This document shows, piece after piece, positions 32,108-42,109 of a stretch of 64,000 nucleotides of DNA (positions within the stretch are counted from its first letter, which is position 1; each line of letters opens with the position of its first letter). The DNA comes from Rhynchopus euleeides. Taxonomy: Eukaryota > Euglenozoa > Diplonemea > Diplonemida > Diplonemidae. A program made the position numbers and the translations under genes. Below the pieces are notes generated by a model. The model made no database searches, had not been told where the DNA came from, and saw only the letters and a program-made list of their open reading frames with translations. Location of the stretch: the NCBI GenBank assembly GCA_963210315.1, contig OY723270.1, positions 2,232,001 through 2,296,000 on the forward strand, in the 5' to 3' direction.

Positions 32108-35100
32108 TCCATGGCGTAGGGGGCGAACACGAGGCCTCGCGCCGCACACGCGTCCCGGTACTGCCGGTTCTTCGTCGCCTCGCCCTGGGCTGCCGCCGCT
32201 CCCGTGAAACGGGCTGCCGCCTGCACGTAAGAAGCGGCCACGGGGTTCTTGACGGTGATGTCAATGACTCGTGGCCAGATCCTCCTAGTCACGAGGTCGC
32301 CCGGGCGCTGCCCATCCTGCAGGAGATGCAGAGACTCCATCTCGGGGTTCGTGCCCGCCTCCTGTGCCAGGGCGAACAGGGCGTCCCGGGTGGCGTCGTG
32401 TCTGCGGGTTAAAGCCCCGCCCTGGTTGCAGTCGAAGGCGTGGGTTCCCATCTCGTCCAGTTCCCTGCCGCACTTCTCGCAGACGGTATCCGGCTCGAAG
32501 AGGGGAATGCCAAGGCGGGCGCGTGACACGGCGATCATCTGGCGACCCTCGATGCGGCTGTTCTCCGAGAGCTTCCCCCCGAGGAAAGCGCCGGCGTGGG
32601 GCAGCGACAGCGATCGCAGGCGGGCTCTGTCGTGGGCGTCGGACTCTTCGAACAGCTCGCGGTACTGGCGGCTGACGATCGCGCGGGAGAGTTCCCTCTG
32701 CTCGACATCCCCCACGGGGGCTTGCGTGGGGTCGCGCCGTTCGTCCTCGTCCACAGCGTTGTTGTGAGCGAGGCAGGTGGTCTCCCATCCCTCCTCATCC
32801 CACGTGAAGTTGGGGTCGAGCTCCCGGCACAAGGAGTGGCCGTTCGCCGTGGACGCCAGGGCGGCTGCATGCCAGTGTTCGGCGGCGCGTCGAATCCCCA
32901 GGCCCCCGAGCCTCACCGGCATGGTGGCCTGCCGCATGACTGATTCCGGCAGCACGTCGTCCTCGAGGGCGAGGATCCGGGCGAGGCACTTCTCCACGGA
33001 GGCGTCGCTCTTCCGGAGGTACTCCGTAACCCCCTTGTGTCCCATAGCCCTCATGTAAAACACGAGGCGGGCGAACCCCTCGCAGTGGCGGAGAAGGGCG
33101 AGGCCGACCTGCTTGTCCTGAAGCTTGGCCAAGGCGTCGAGGTACGGCTGGAACTCCAAGAGCTTCTTGTCCATGTAGCTCTCGCAGAAGGCTGCCGACC
33201 CGATCGGTGCGCCGAGGAGGGTGAAGTTGCGGCCCGCCCTGTACACGATGCCCACCTTGTCCTCGTCCTCGGGGAGCCGTAGGGAAAAGCCCTCCTCTTC
33301 GAGGGCCTCGAGGGACTGCTCGCAGAGGTCGATCAGCTCGCACTTGCTGAGTTTAACCTCCAGCCCCCTCTCCGTGCTGGCCTGGATGACGTAGTCGAGG
33401 GCGGCTCTGACGGCGCACGCTGGGCCCATGATCACCCCGTCGTCGAGGTAGAACAGCGACCCGTCGAGGTCCGTGCGCTTCTTCAGCTCCTCCGCAATCT
33501 CCTTTATCCCCAATGAGAAGAGGAGGGGCCCGAGGGGGTCGCCTTGCTGCACCCCACACGATGAAGACACCACCCCTTCGCCGTAGGTGAGGGTGGAGGG
33601 GGAGTCGTAACACCACGCGACGAAGGGCAGCAGGCCGGGGATGTGCCTCTCGACGACCTTGAGGAAGGTCCCGCGGTCGATCGAGTTGAACGCGTTGGCG
33701 TAGTCGATCTTGAGGATCACGGCGTCCTCCTTTTCCCTCGAGCGCTCCGCGTACTGCGCCACTACTGACGCCGCGGCCTCCAGCCCCCTCTGCACAGCTA
33801 CCCCAACTTGGCGACCCCGCATGAGGATGCGCCGCGCGTCCCCCTTATGACGCGTCGAGAGGAGTTTTGCGGCGAGGCGTCGGAGCGTCTCTCCGCAGGC
33901 AATGGGCCGAACGTCCTCGTCACCCTTCACCAGGGCCGAAAGCTTCGCGCCCCCGAGCACAGGCATCACCTCCTGGGGCACGGCACCCTTGACCATCCGG
34001 TTAATGACCTGGGTGAGCATGGCCGTCGGCTTGGCTCCCAGCGCATCCTTGCACTCCAGGGCTTGGCGGACGTGGTCTGGACGCAAACCCATCTGCCCGC
34101 CCGACGACCCGTTGGGGAAGGACTTCACCGCTCGGAAGACGTCAGCCGGCGTGAACGCCTTGCACTTCTCCGCGGGCACGGTCCGCTCCAGGTGGACCGC
34201 TCCACCCTCCGGGTGTTTGCCCTGCAGCTTCTTCAGGGTCTCCGTCGTGCTGGGGGCGACTTTGGCCGGGACGAGGTGCTTGTGGGCTGCTGAGACCCGG
34301 TTCTGCCGCGCCAGTTGACCGACCCGCCGCTCCCATCTCTCCTCATCGGACAAGCGCGGCGGTGCGCTCCCGCGGGACCCCGTGCCCCCCTGGCGCTTGC
34401 TGGCCTCGCGGGCCTCCTCCCAGAGCGTGGCGTACTCGCCCCTCTTCCACCGGTCGAAAACCTTCTGGCGCTCGCGGAGGGTGACCTTGCTCTTCGCTCC
34501 CCCCATCCTCGCCGAGCGGAGGAGGACGAGCGGGGCCATGAGGAGGATGGTCCACGCTGCGACGGAGTTGCGTGCGGCGGTCTCCCGTGCGGCCTCGCTG
34601 AGGGCCGCGGTCCATGCCTTGACGAGCGGTTTTGGCACCTTTTCCCAGACCCGGATGTTGTGCCGGCGGAGTTCCTCGACGGAGGGGAGTTCCCCAGCCG
34701 GGATGTCCGCCCCCACGGCCTGTGCCTCCGGCTCGGGCTCGAGGTCTTTGCGGCAGGCGGTGCAGGACTGGTGGTCTCCAAGCGTGATCACCTTATCGCA
34801 CTTGAGGCACTGGGCGAATTTGAGGGCCCGGAGCGTCCCCCTGCTCAAGACGTCCCCCTTCTCGAGGTGTCGGTTGAGGTGATCCTTCATCGACGTCGGC
34901 AGGATGGGGATGCCCGCCTGCATGAGGGACGTCCTGCAGGAGTCGTGCGGGCAGTACAGCCTGGCAGTGGAGCGCTCGACCAGCTTTGACCCCACGTCGA
35001 GCTCCTCCTGCCCCTCAGCAGTCTGCAGCTCCGCCATCCTCGCGTTGGACCGCGTGAGGAAGGCCGGCTCGGCTCTGTTGACCAGCCCGTGCAGCTCGGC

Positions 35101-37656
35101 CCGCGGGATGCTGACACCCTCGAAATGCTGCCCCGTCAGGGCTATCACCCTGGTCTTCTGCAGAAGCTCCTTGTCGGGCACCTTCGCTGGGCGGATGGAG
35201 ACGATGGGGTGCTCGCCGCCCTGGACCACGACGATGTGAATGCTCCACACCCTGGCCGCGAGTTGCAGCGCGAGGTGATCCATCCAGCTGCTGGGCCTGG
35301 CGAGGTTGGCTGCATAGGCGAGGTGTTGGGCCTTGTCTCCGCCGAAAAGGTCTGTGAGTGCCTGCAACTTCTTCGCAGCCTCCGAGAGGTCCTGGCGCCT
35401 GAGTGCGATGTCTGCTGCGGGGACCCCGATGGCGAAGAAACCGCAGTCGCCCTGCGCCGCGTTGGGCACGCGGGTCGCCCCGAAATCCCTGAGGAGGTCA
35501 TCAACCGCATCCCTCTCGCCTTGCGCTTCTCCCATAGCGTCATCGTCGTCAGCGCCACCGCGCATCGCGTCGCATGGGATGTGGGCGCCTTCCGTTGGTC
35601 CGCCAGGGGTATCCCGCAGAGCCGGGCTCGGCTCAGTCCAAACAGGGGCGTAGTCGGGCAAAGGCAGGGCCTCCAGCTTCCTCCGCACCCTGGTCCGGGC
35701 CGCCGCGAGGTCCGGGAGGGACGCCCTGGGGTCGTCGGCGACATGTCTCGTCAGCACCCTCTCCAAGGTGTCTCTGGCCAGATCCTCGCGGAAGACGAGC
35801 CAGTCGAACAGGATCTCATCTTGTCTGTCCCAAGCCAGCCGCCCCCCTCCGGTCCAACGCGTGCCTGGGAGGGACGAAGGGGAGTGGAGGGCCCTCGCGT
35901 GGAGGCGGATGCCCCTGACGGCCCGGCGCCTCAGGCACATCGGCCTCGCGGGACGCCGGGCGACCCAGTGCCGAGGGCGGCGTGACATCCCGTGACGGCG
36001 CGGGGCCCGACCACACAGGCGCGCCACTACGGACCAGCAGTCCCTACTCGCTTCGCTCAGACCCCGCCTGCACGCCGACACCGCCGCCCTCGCTAGGCCC
36101 ACCCAGCTCTGGGGAGACGCGTATGACCGGAGCCCCCACATGAGCGGCCTCCACATCGCCTGTCGGAGGAGGGACCAGATCACCCCTCGAAGGGAGGGGG
36201 GGGACGTCCCGCGCAGGCCTGCCCGCTGGCGACTGGGGGCGCGACGCTTCATCGCCGCGCGGCGGACTGCCCGAGCCCGCGGCCGTCTCCACTGCCTGGG
36301 GAGGCGCATCCGCACCCACCTGCGCCTCTCGCCGTCGTCCCAGCCCTCTGCCAGGGCGCCAGGGGGTAAACCCCAGCCACGAGCAGTTGGGACGCCCGAG
36401 CTGCACTCCGCTCCAACAGGAGGGTCCCCAGACCAGCCCCGACATGCTGGCATCCACGTACCCTGACTAGTGGATCGGTCCCCTGCCGGGGCACCGCTGG
36501 CGTTGTTTCCCTGCTGGGAGTACAGCTCTCCCTGCTGCTCAGCGGCTGGGGTGGTGGGGCGGCGGGGCGGTGCGTCGGTGGGGGCGCCGGGGGCGAGATC
36601 CCCGCCTGCCCCACTATCCCCGATTTTCCCCGTGATGGCGAGGTGCGGTGACACTTGGGCTGGGGGAACGTGTGAGGAGGGGGGGCAGGAGATGAGTGGA
36701 TGGGGCACGAGGGAGTTACATGGTGCGAGGTGGGGGCTGGGCCCGCTATACTCGAAAACCCCAGCTTGCCCCTCCACCCCTGGTGCACTGGGGGGCGGAG
36801 ACGGAGGGGGAGAACGTGAGAGACGGAATGTGGGGGGATGTTGCGATGCGATAAGGGGGAGGGCAGCGGGGGGAGCGTGGGACTGAGCGGGTGGGGGGAC
36901 AAAAAAGCACGGGAGTCGGGGGTGTGGTATATTGGCCCTTCCCTCCCCTGCCCCATACTGTCCTAACACACCCTCCCACCCGAACGAGTCCCCCCTGGGG
37001 GGGGGGAGGCCTCCCACCACCCGCCCTGACCCCCACGCCCAGCCGACCCCCCACATGACGTGAGGGAGGGGGTTGGGGCGGGAAGCTGTCACCCGCCCTG
37101 CTGCTGCCTCTGCTGCTCCCTCTGCAACGGTGACCGCCGCTGCCTGCACGAGGGGGGGCCGCGACCCTTCCGCAGCCGTCGGGGAGTGCCGTTGGGGGGT
37201 GCATAAAGCCGGTGGGTCAGACCGGTGTGCTGTTGTTGGGGGGCCCGTGTGGAACCCACCCTCCCCCGGCCCTGCCTGCCCCGGCGCTGCCGACGCCGCC
37301 GCTGCCGTCGCTGCTGCTCTCGCCGCTACCGGGGGCGGCCCGGGCTGCACTCGTGCGGGGGGTTGCGACCCCCGCGCTTCTGCCGCTACCGGGGGCGGCC
37401 CGGGCTGCACTCGTGTGGGGGGCTGCGACCCCCCCGTCTCCCTCGCTACCGGGGGCGACCCGGGCTGCTCACCCGCTGGGGGCGGGAGCGCCGCCACCAG
37501 CAGCGCCATGAGGGCCCACTGCCCTCGCCTCCTCGCGTGCCCACGGCCAGGCACGTCTCGCGCCTCCATCGCGACTCGCGCTCGCGTGTGTCGGGGGTGG
37601 GAAGGGGGGGACTGGGAAGGGAGGGGGGAACAGAGCCCGAGGGACAAGCGTCCCAA
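29581..37656 (-). CDS. Retrotransposon polyprotein: OTU-like protease, reverse transcriptase, REL endonuclease, two further OTU-like modules
   Basis: The 2,691-aa protein would copy the element's RNA into DNA at a nicked target. Residues 1-600 are Pro/Ala/Arg-rich. Around 720-880 is an OTU-like cysteine protease (GDCGFFA with C738). Zinc-binding motifs follow (C902 in YCPHDSC with a later HLNRH; then CLKC..CTAC). The reverse transcriptase spans about 1200-1500, with motif A KIDYANAFNSID (D1318), motif B GVQQGDPLGPLLFS and motif C YLDD (1403-1406). A zinc knuckle (CEKCGRELDEMGTHAFDC, from 1726) leads into the endonuclease (RPGD at 1784-1787, D1799, K1803). The C-terminal ~700 residues hold a degenerate OTU-like half (near 2100, WADDVLIRGAA), a Cys-rich finger, a third OTU-like domain (C2306 in PGNCFF) and another Cys-rich finger (near 2464). 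The frame is intact and nearly identical to copy 3. Confidence 0.88.
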   Translation of the reverse strand: MGRLSLGLCSPLPSQSPPSHPRHTRARVAMEARDVPGRGHARRRGQWALMALLVAALPPPAGEQPGSPPVARETGGSQPPTRVQPGPPPVAAEARGSQPPARVQPGPPPVAARAAATAAAASAAPGQAGPGEGGFHTGPPTTAHRSDPPALCTPQRHSPTAAEGSRPPLVQAAAVTVAEGAAEAAAGRVTASRPNPLPHVMWGVGWAWGSGRVVGGLPPPRGDSFGWEGVLGQYGAGEGRANIPHPRLPCFFVPPPAQSHAPPAALPLIASQHPPTFRLSRSPPPSPPPSAPGVEGQAGVFEYSGPSPHLAPCNSLVPHPLISCPPSSHVPPAQVSPHLAITGKIGDSGAGGDLAPGAPTDAPPRRPTTPAAEQQGELYSQQGNNASGAPAGDRSTSQGTWMPACRGWSGDPPVGAECSSGVPTARGWGLPPGALAEGWDDGERRRWVRMRLPRQWRRPRARAVRRAAMKRRAPSRQRAGLRGTSPPSLRGVIWSLLRQAMWRPLMWGLRSYASPQSWVGLARAAVSACRRGLSEASRDCWSVVARLCGRAPRRHGMSRRPRHWVARRPARPMCLRRRAVRGIRLHARALHSPSSLPGTRWTGGGRLAWDRQDEILFDWLVFREDLARDTLERVLTRHVADDPRASLPDLAAARTRVRRKLEALPLPDYAPVWTEPSPALRDTPGGPTEGAHIPCDAMRGGADDDDAMGEAQGERDAVDDLLRDFGATRVPNAAQGDCGFFAIGVPAADIALRRQDLSEAAKKLQALTDLFGGDKAQHLAYAANLARPSSWMDHLALQLAARVWSIHIVVVQGGEHPIVSIRPAKVPDKELLQKTRVIALTGQHFEGVSIPRAELHGLVNRAEPAFLTRSNARMAELQTAEGQEELDVGSKLVERSTARLYCPHDSCRTSLMQAGIPILPTSMKDHLNRHLEKGDVLSRGTLRALKFAQCLKCDKVITLGDHQSCTACRKDLEPEPEAQAVGADIPAGELPSVEELRRHNIRVWEKVPKPLVKAWTAALSEAARETAARNSVAAWTILLMAPLVLLRSARMGGAKSKVTLRERQKVFDRWKRGEYATLWEEAREASKRQGGTGSRGSAPPRLSDEERWERRVGQLARQNRVSAAHKHLVPAKVAPSTTETLKKLQGKHPEGGAVHLERTVPAEKCKAFTPADVFRAVKSFPNGSSGGQMGLRPDHVRQALECKDALGAKPTAMLTQVINRMVKGAVPQEVMPVLGGAKLSALVKGDEDVRPIACGETLRRLAAKLLSTRHKGDARRILMRGRQVGVAVQRGLEAAASVVAQYAERSREKEDAVILKIDYANAFNSIDRGTFLKVVERHIPGLLPFVAWCYDSPSTLTYGEGVVSSSCGVQQGDPLGPLLFSLGIKEIAEELKKRTDLDGSLFYLDDGVIMGPACAVRAALDYVIQASTERGLEVKLSKCELIDLCEQSLEALEEEGFSLRLPEDEDKVGIVYRAGRNFTLLGAPIGSAAFCESYMDKKLLEFQPYLDALAKLQDKQVGLALLRHCEGFARLVFYMRAMGHKGVTEYLRKSDASVEKCLARILALEDDVLPESVMRQATMPVRLGGLGIRRAAEHWHAAALASTANGHSLCRELDPNFTWDEEGWETTCLAHNNAVDEDERRDPTQAPVGDVEQRELSRAIVSRQYRELFEESDAHDRARLRSLSLPHAGAFLGGKLSENSRIEGRQMIAVSRARLGIPLFEPDTVCEKCGRELDEMGTHAFDCNQGGALTRRHDATRDALFALAQEAGTNPEMESLHLLQDGQRPGDLVTRRIWPRVIDITVKNPVAASYVQAAARFTGAAAAQGEATKNRQYRDACAARGLVFAPYAMELFGGLAPSAHSVFSKLGRLAAERTGASRVQLTQEYACRVNSAFNNTLGATLLECGELTKACRSLARDRVEVEAAPPLDPDHFVRFEPDQVGQGAAFEDTDPDDAEGQGHQAVPPPSDEPLRPAQKPVDREPPTPEDLVREWRSAHNGVGVSFTSLMGGLGNLLPAVFQVQQLGGGGAGGVPTDALVALADGFASSGTPMEAGPLRRQAVARVRSSPELSGLLADPAAWASRMSAFEREDEATWADDVLIRGAACVLRRHIIVFRDYRAPTVCDPGCKPIATAVALGGVGDRFQALTLPADVQELVGGSTTGPRPTVRAGPRLRTERAEGEQDVTEFCQFCEADFSTQDTHGRCVHCLRASCPDCFEHVTDPCQCGRTEPTTVVQEEVMDDDEDSTDSEDAGPPPPPPGPAPEPADDVLTRWLTAREHALPGVTTAKQQSVLEMPDVQDFRFTPGNCFFDALTSLLGEAGATADGLRQYVVKVVGDHADLRSRAEPSYEEWARQMCESGSMNVASWADELTLQGAARATGSPIVVLADDTAPRIYRPLRKPYGPVAGVKFKTSHYSPLHISEQVRSFVLRLAPAVPLVSTGCRGAEAGLHMVRVDGGTAELSVLCVRCEQPFDTRTPHWECIGCNRLACTGCVSDGETCTRPPDRGGDGAATDGNAHTTSGGSPSASTAPAPSSNATAQPSTSSTSSTDSTSDAQQGGSTSENAPAPSASQHTGKRKADRDVSASPPDRKRSATAADKGTPADDADVPKTVAEWDALFTPEPGSPEEEFKSARRALHAWRCKVRLQDREEQRLYNNLNSRMYTAAGMRRATAGTASQGSRRAAPRATGAATQ

Positions 37657-37666
37657 GGGGGAGTGG

Positions 37667-37757
37667 TTTTTTTTTTTTTTTACACTTGCCCGTCAGGTGG
37701 ACCACCGGGTGGGGAGAGAACCGGTGTGAGGCACTTGGGTCCGTCCAGGTGGGCAGG
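37667..37757 (-). mobile_element. Module A, copy 2: inserted in the A-run of the retrotransposon 5' UTR
   Basis: A 5'-truncated copy starting CCTGCCCACCTGG and ending in an A15 tail, flanked by A-runs. Retrotransposon copy 3 has only an uninterrupted A7 (52930-52936) here, so it shows the empty site. Confidence 0.75.
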
Positions 37758-37950
37758 TTTTTTTTGTTTGGGAAGAAGTTATTGGCGCAACCAGCCCTCC
37801 CGACTCTGCCCCCCCGCAAGATCAAGAAGAAGTTTGGAAAGGGGAAAAGGGATGGGGGAGAGGAGGGAGAGGGATGGGTTTTTGAAAGGGGAGGGGAGAA
37901 CCCAACCGACCCAACCGACCAGGGGGGGGGGGGAGCGCGAGTGTGTATAC

Positions 37951-38004
37951 CAATGAAGTACAGAAACAATGAAGTACAGAAACTGTAGCTTAAGAAATCG
38001 TTGG
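37951..38004 (-). other. Spliced leader plus 16-nt relic at the 5' end of retrotransposon copy 1
   Basis: In the minus direction 38004-37967 is a 38-nt leader, like that at 23371 but lacking a GT pair in the middle (CTTAAGC versus CTTGTAAGC). It is followed by the 16-nt relic TTTCTGTACTTCATTG (37966-37951), then GTATACACACTCGCG of the element's 5' UTR. Confidence 0.85.
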
Positions 38005-41000
38005 TTGTTCGGCGGCCTCGCCCCCTCGGCACACTCCGTCTTCTCGAAGCTCGGGCGCCTTGCGGCGGAGCGGACAGGAGCGAGCCGAGTGCAGCTGACG
38101 CAGGAGTACGCGTGCAGGGTGAACTCCGCCTTCAACAACACCCTGGGCGCCACCCTGCTCGAGTGCGGGGAGCTTACGAAGGCTTGCCGGTCGCTGGCCC
38201 GCGACAGAGTCGAGGTGGAGGCCGCCCCACCCCTGGACCCCGACCACTTCGTCAGGTTCGAGCCGGACCAGGTCGGCCAGGGTGCTGCATTCGAAGACAC
38301 CGACCCGGACGACGCGGAGGGACAAGGCCACCAGGCGGTGCCCCCTCCCTCAGACGAGCCCCTGCGTCCCGCCCAGAAACCCGTAGACCGCGAGCCGCCG
38401 ACGCCGGAAGACCTGGTGCGTGAATGGCGGTCTGCCCACAACGGTGTAGGGGTGTCCTTCACCTCGCTGATGGGGGGCTTGGGGAACCTCCTGCCGGCGG
38501 TGTTCCAGGTGCAGCAGCTGGGGGGAGGTGGCGCGGGGGGGGTGCCCACGGATGCGCTGGTGGCCCTCGCGGACGGCTTCGCCTCGTCAGGGACCCCGAT
38601 GGAGGCAGGGCCACTCCGCAGACAGGCCGTCGCCCGGGTACGATCCTCCCCCGAACTGTCGGGGCTCCTGGCAGACCCAGCGGCGTGGGCCAGCCGCATG
38701 TCCGCTTTCGAGAGGGAAGACGAAGCGACGTGGGCCGACGACGTGCTCATTCGCGGGGCGGCGTGCGTGCTGCGGAGGCACATCATCGTCTTCCGCGACT
38801 ACCGCGCGCCGACAGTGTGCGACCCCGGGTGCAAGCCGATCGCCACCGCGGTCGCCCTCGGGGGAGTAGGCGACCGCTTCCAGGCGCTCACCCTGCCGGC
38901 GGACGTGCAGGAGTTGGTGGGCGGGAGCACGACTGGGCCCCGGCCTACCGTACGCGCGGGCCCGCGGCTGCGAACTGAGCGGGCGGAGGGGGAGCAGGAC
39001 GTGACGGAGTTCTGCCAGTTCTGCGAAGCGGACTTCTCCACGCAGGACACCCACGGCAGGTGTGTACACTGCCTCAGAGCCAGCTGCCCTGACTGTGTCG
39101 AGCACGTCACGGACCCCTGCCAGTGCGGGCGCACGGAGCCGACGACGGTGGTGCAGGAGGAGGTGATGGATGACGACGAGGACAGCACCGACAGCGAGGA
39201 CGCCGGTCCCCCGCCGCCGCCCCCGGGGCCGGCCCCCGAGCCGGCGGACGATGTCCTGACCCGGTGGCTGACCGCGAGGGAGCACGCGCTTCCGGGAGTC
39301 ACCACCGCGAAGCAGCAGAGCGTGCTGGAGATGCCGGACGTGCAGGACTTCCGGTTCACCCCCGGGAACTGCTTCTTCGACGCCCTCACGTCCCTCCTCG
39401 GCGAGGCCGGCGCGACTGCAGACGGCCTGCGGCAGTACGTCGTGAAGGTGGTCGGCGACCACGCTGACCTGAGGAGCAGGGCGGAGCCCTCCTACGAGGA
39501 GTGGGCGCGGCAGATGTGCGAGTCCGGCAGCATGAACGTTGCGTCGTGGGCCGACGAGCTGACGCTGCAGGGGGCCGCGCGGGCGACGGGCTCCCCGATC
39601 GTCGTGCTCGCTGATGACACTGCACCGCGGATATACCGCCCCCTGAGGAAGCCGTACGGGCCTGTCGCGGGTGTCAAGTTCAAGACATCGCACTACAGCC
39701 CACTCCACATCTCGGAGCAGGTGCGGTCCTTCGTGCTCCGCCTCGCACCGGCCGTACCCCTCGTCTCCACCGGCTGCCGAGGCGCAGAGGCTGGCCTCCA
39801 CATGGTCCGAGTAGACGGGGGGACAGCCGAACTGTCGGTGCTGTGTGTCAGATGTGAGCAGCCGTTTGACACCCGAACGCCCCACTGGGAATGCATAGGC
39901 TGCAATCGCCTAGCGTGCACGGGCTGTGTGTCGGACGGAGAGACATGTACCCGTCCGCCGGACCGAGGAGGCGACGGGGCTGCGACGGACGGTAACGCAC
40001 ACACGACCTCGGGCGGCTCTCCCTCTGCTTCTACAGCACCAGCCCCCTCGTCGAACGCGACCGCTCAGCCCTCCACCTCCTCCACCTCCTCCACCGACTC
40101 CACCTCCGACGCGCAGCAGGGCGGCTCCACCAGCGAGAACGCACCAGCCCCCTCAGCGTCGCAGCACACAGGCAAGCGGAAGGCCGACCGTGACGTGTCA
40201 GCCTCTCCCCCGGACAGGAAGCGCAGCGCGACGGCTGCCGACAAAGGCACCCCAGCTGACGACGCCGACGTCCCCAAGACGGTGGCTGAATGGGACGCCC
40301 TGTTCACCCCAGAGCCTGGCTCCCCGGAGGAGGAGTTCAAGTCCGCGAGGCGAGCCCTGCATGCGTGGCGTTGCAAGGTCCGCCTCCAAGACAGAGAGGA
40401 GCAGAGGCTGTACAATAACCTCAACTCGAGGATGTACACCGCAGCGGGCATGCGTCGCGCGACAGCGGGGACAGCGTCCCAGGGATCACGCCGCGCCGCG
40501 CCGCGCGCGACAGGCGCCGCCACCCAGTGAGGGCCAGAGTGGTCGAACCTGCAAGGAGCAGGTCCCCGCTCGACTACGTAGAGTATAGAGTAGAGTTTTG
40601 AGTAGAGGTAGATCCCCCCCCCTAGACCAGATGCCTTTGTGCAGTAGAGCACACACAGGTGCTGTGAATACCCCCTTCTCCGTCCCCCCCCCCCCCCTCC
40701 CCCCCCAGCTCCCCCTCGCGGCAGGCACGGTCGGCCCGACGAGTCAGTTCAGTGTTGTCCCTCAACGAGACCCCCTGTCCCCGGCCCTGTGAGCACCACA
40801 GCACCAGGGAATAGGCATCCCAACTCACAGGACCCACCGCCGTCACTGCATGCCCCTCTGCCCCGCGTTTCGTTACCTTCTCTGCCAGGTCACGGGTCCC
40901 CCCTCCAGGTGCCCTCCCGCCTCATCCCTTTTTACCCCCGTCGTTGCCCGTTTTGGCGCCCCCGATAGGCGGACCCAGGGAGCCTCGTCAAAGTGCCAGC

Positions 41001-41283
41001 CCTACAGGAGATCGCCCTGGTTTTGGCCCCCATGAGCACCATGGCACCAGTAATCCAGGAAATTTGGCTCCCTGGATCCACCGTCACTGCTATTCTTGTC
41101 CTTCTGCATTACCTTTCACGCTTATTTGCCTTCGGACTGGGTCATGGGATGGAAGAGGGCGGTCGGGGTCTGGGGAAGTGAGGATGTGTGTCAAGACCTT
41201 GTCTCGTTGTGCCTGGGAGGTTTGGTGGTGGATGGGATGAGACACAGGCCATTGTGCCCAGAGAGCGCATGAGAGAGAAAAAA
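38004..41283 (+). mobile_element. Non-LTR retrotransposon, copy 2, 5' truncated
   Basis: The copy starts at the codon for residue 1851 of the polyprotein and runs through the stop (40530), the 3' UTR and the terminal A6 (41278-41283) into satellite, at the same satellite position as copy 1. It matches copy 1 base for base in length from 38004 outwards. Confidence 0.9.
38005..40530 (+). pseudogene. Truncated retrotransposon ORF fragment (residues 1851-2691)
   Basis: The fragment encodes only the C-terminal modules: the degenerate OTU-like half, a Cys-rich finger, the third OTU-like domain (PGNCFF) and the last finger. RT and the catalytic part of the endonuclease are absent. An upstream ATG at 37969 falls within the complement of the spliced leader, so the open frame there is accidental. 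The fragment is probably not a functional gene. Confidence 0.8.
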
Positions 41284-41988
41284 CTGAGCTTCCTGCATTC
41301 AGATCTTGGCAAAACCATGAGCTGCCTGCATTCAGATCTTGGCAAAACCATGAGCTGCCTGCATTCAGATCTTGGCAAAACCATGAGCTGCCTGCATTCA
41401 CATCTTGGCAAAACCCTGAGCTTCCTGCATTCAGATCTTGGCAAAACCCTCAGCTGCCTGCATTCAGATCTTGGCAAAACCGTGAGCTTCCGGCATTCAG
41501 ATCTTGGCAAAACCCTGAGCTGCCTGCATTCAGATCTTGGCAAAACCATGAGCTGCCTGCATTCAGATCTTGGCAAAACCATGAGCTGCCTGCATTCAGA
41601 TCTTGGCAAAACCATGAGCTGCCTGCATTCAGATCTTGGCAAAACCATGAGCTTCCTGCATTCAGATCTTGGCAAAACCCTGAGCTTCCTGCATTCAGAT
41701 CTTGGCAAAACCCTGAGCTTCCTGCATTCAGATCTTGGCAAAACCCTGAGCTTCCTGCATTCAGATCTTGGCAAAACCATGAGCTTCCTGCATTCAGATC
41801 TTGGCAAAACCCTGAGCTTCCTGCATTCAGATCTTGGCAAAACCCTGAGCTTCCTGCATTCAGATCTTGGCAAAACCCTGAGCTGCCTGCATTCAGATCT
41901 TGGCAAAACCCTGAGCTTCCTGCATTCAGATCTTGGCAAAACCCTGAGCTTCCTGCATTCAGATCTTGGCAAAACCCTGAGCTTCCTC

Positions 41989-42109
41989 TTTTTTGCGGCT
42001 TGCCCGTCAGGTGGACCACCGGGTGGGGAGAGAACCGGTGTGAGGCACTTGGGTCCGTCCAGGTGGGCAGGGAACCTGGGGGCGGGGGGCCTCAAATCCC
42101 TGAGCTTCT
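41989..42109 (-). mobile_element. Module A, copy 3
   Basis: Full-length copy in minus orientation with an A6 tail (T6 at 41989-41994), counterpart of the copy at 27773-27891 within the inverted repeat. Confidence 0.65.

Larger units (their letters stand above)
28828..38004 (-). mobile_element. Non-LTR retrotransposon, copy 1, full length with spliced leader at its 5' end
   Basis: In the minus direction the element reads: spliced leader (38004-37967), 16-nt leader relic (37966-37951), 5' UTR with an A-run, an inserted module A copy (37757-37667), the 2,691-aa ORF, a ~750-nt 3' UTR (29580-28834) and a terminal A6 (28833-28828) joined to satellite at CTGAGC. The domain set (RT followed by a zinc knuckle and a restriction-like endonuclease, no AP-type endonuclease seen) places it among the REL-endonuclease LINEs. 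The 5' end abuts truncated copy 2 head to head. Confidence 0.9.

Noticed and set aside
37969..38010. ATG at 37969 as the start of a functional 853-aa gene
   Set aside because: The first codons come from the complement of the spliced leader of copy 1; the rest is a truncated LINE fragment.
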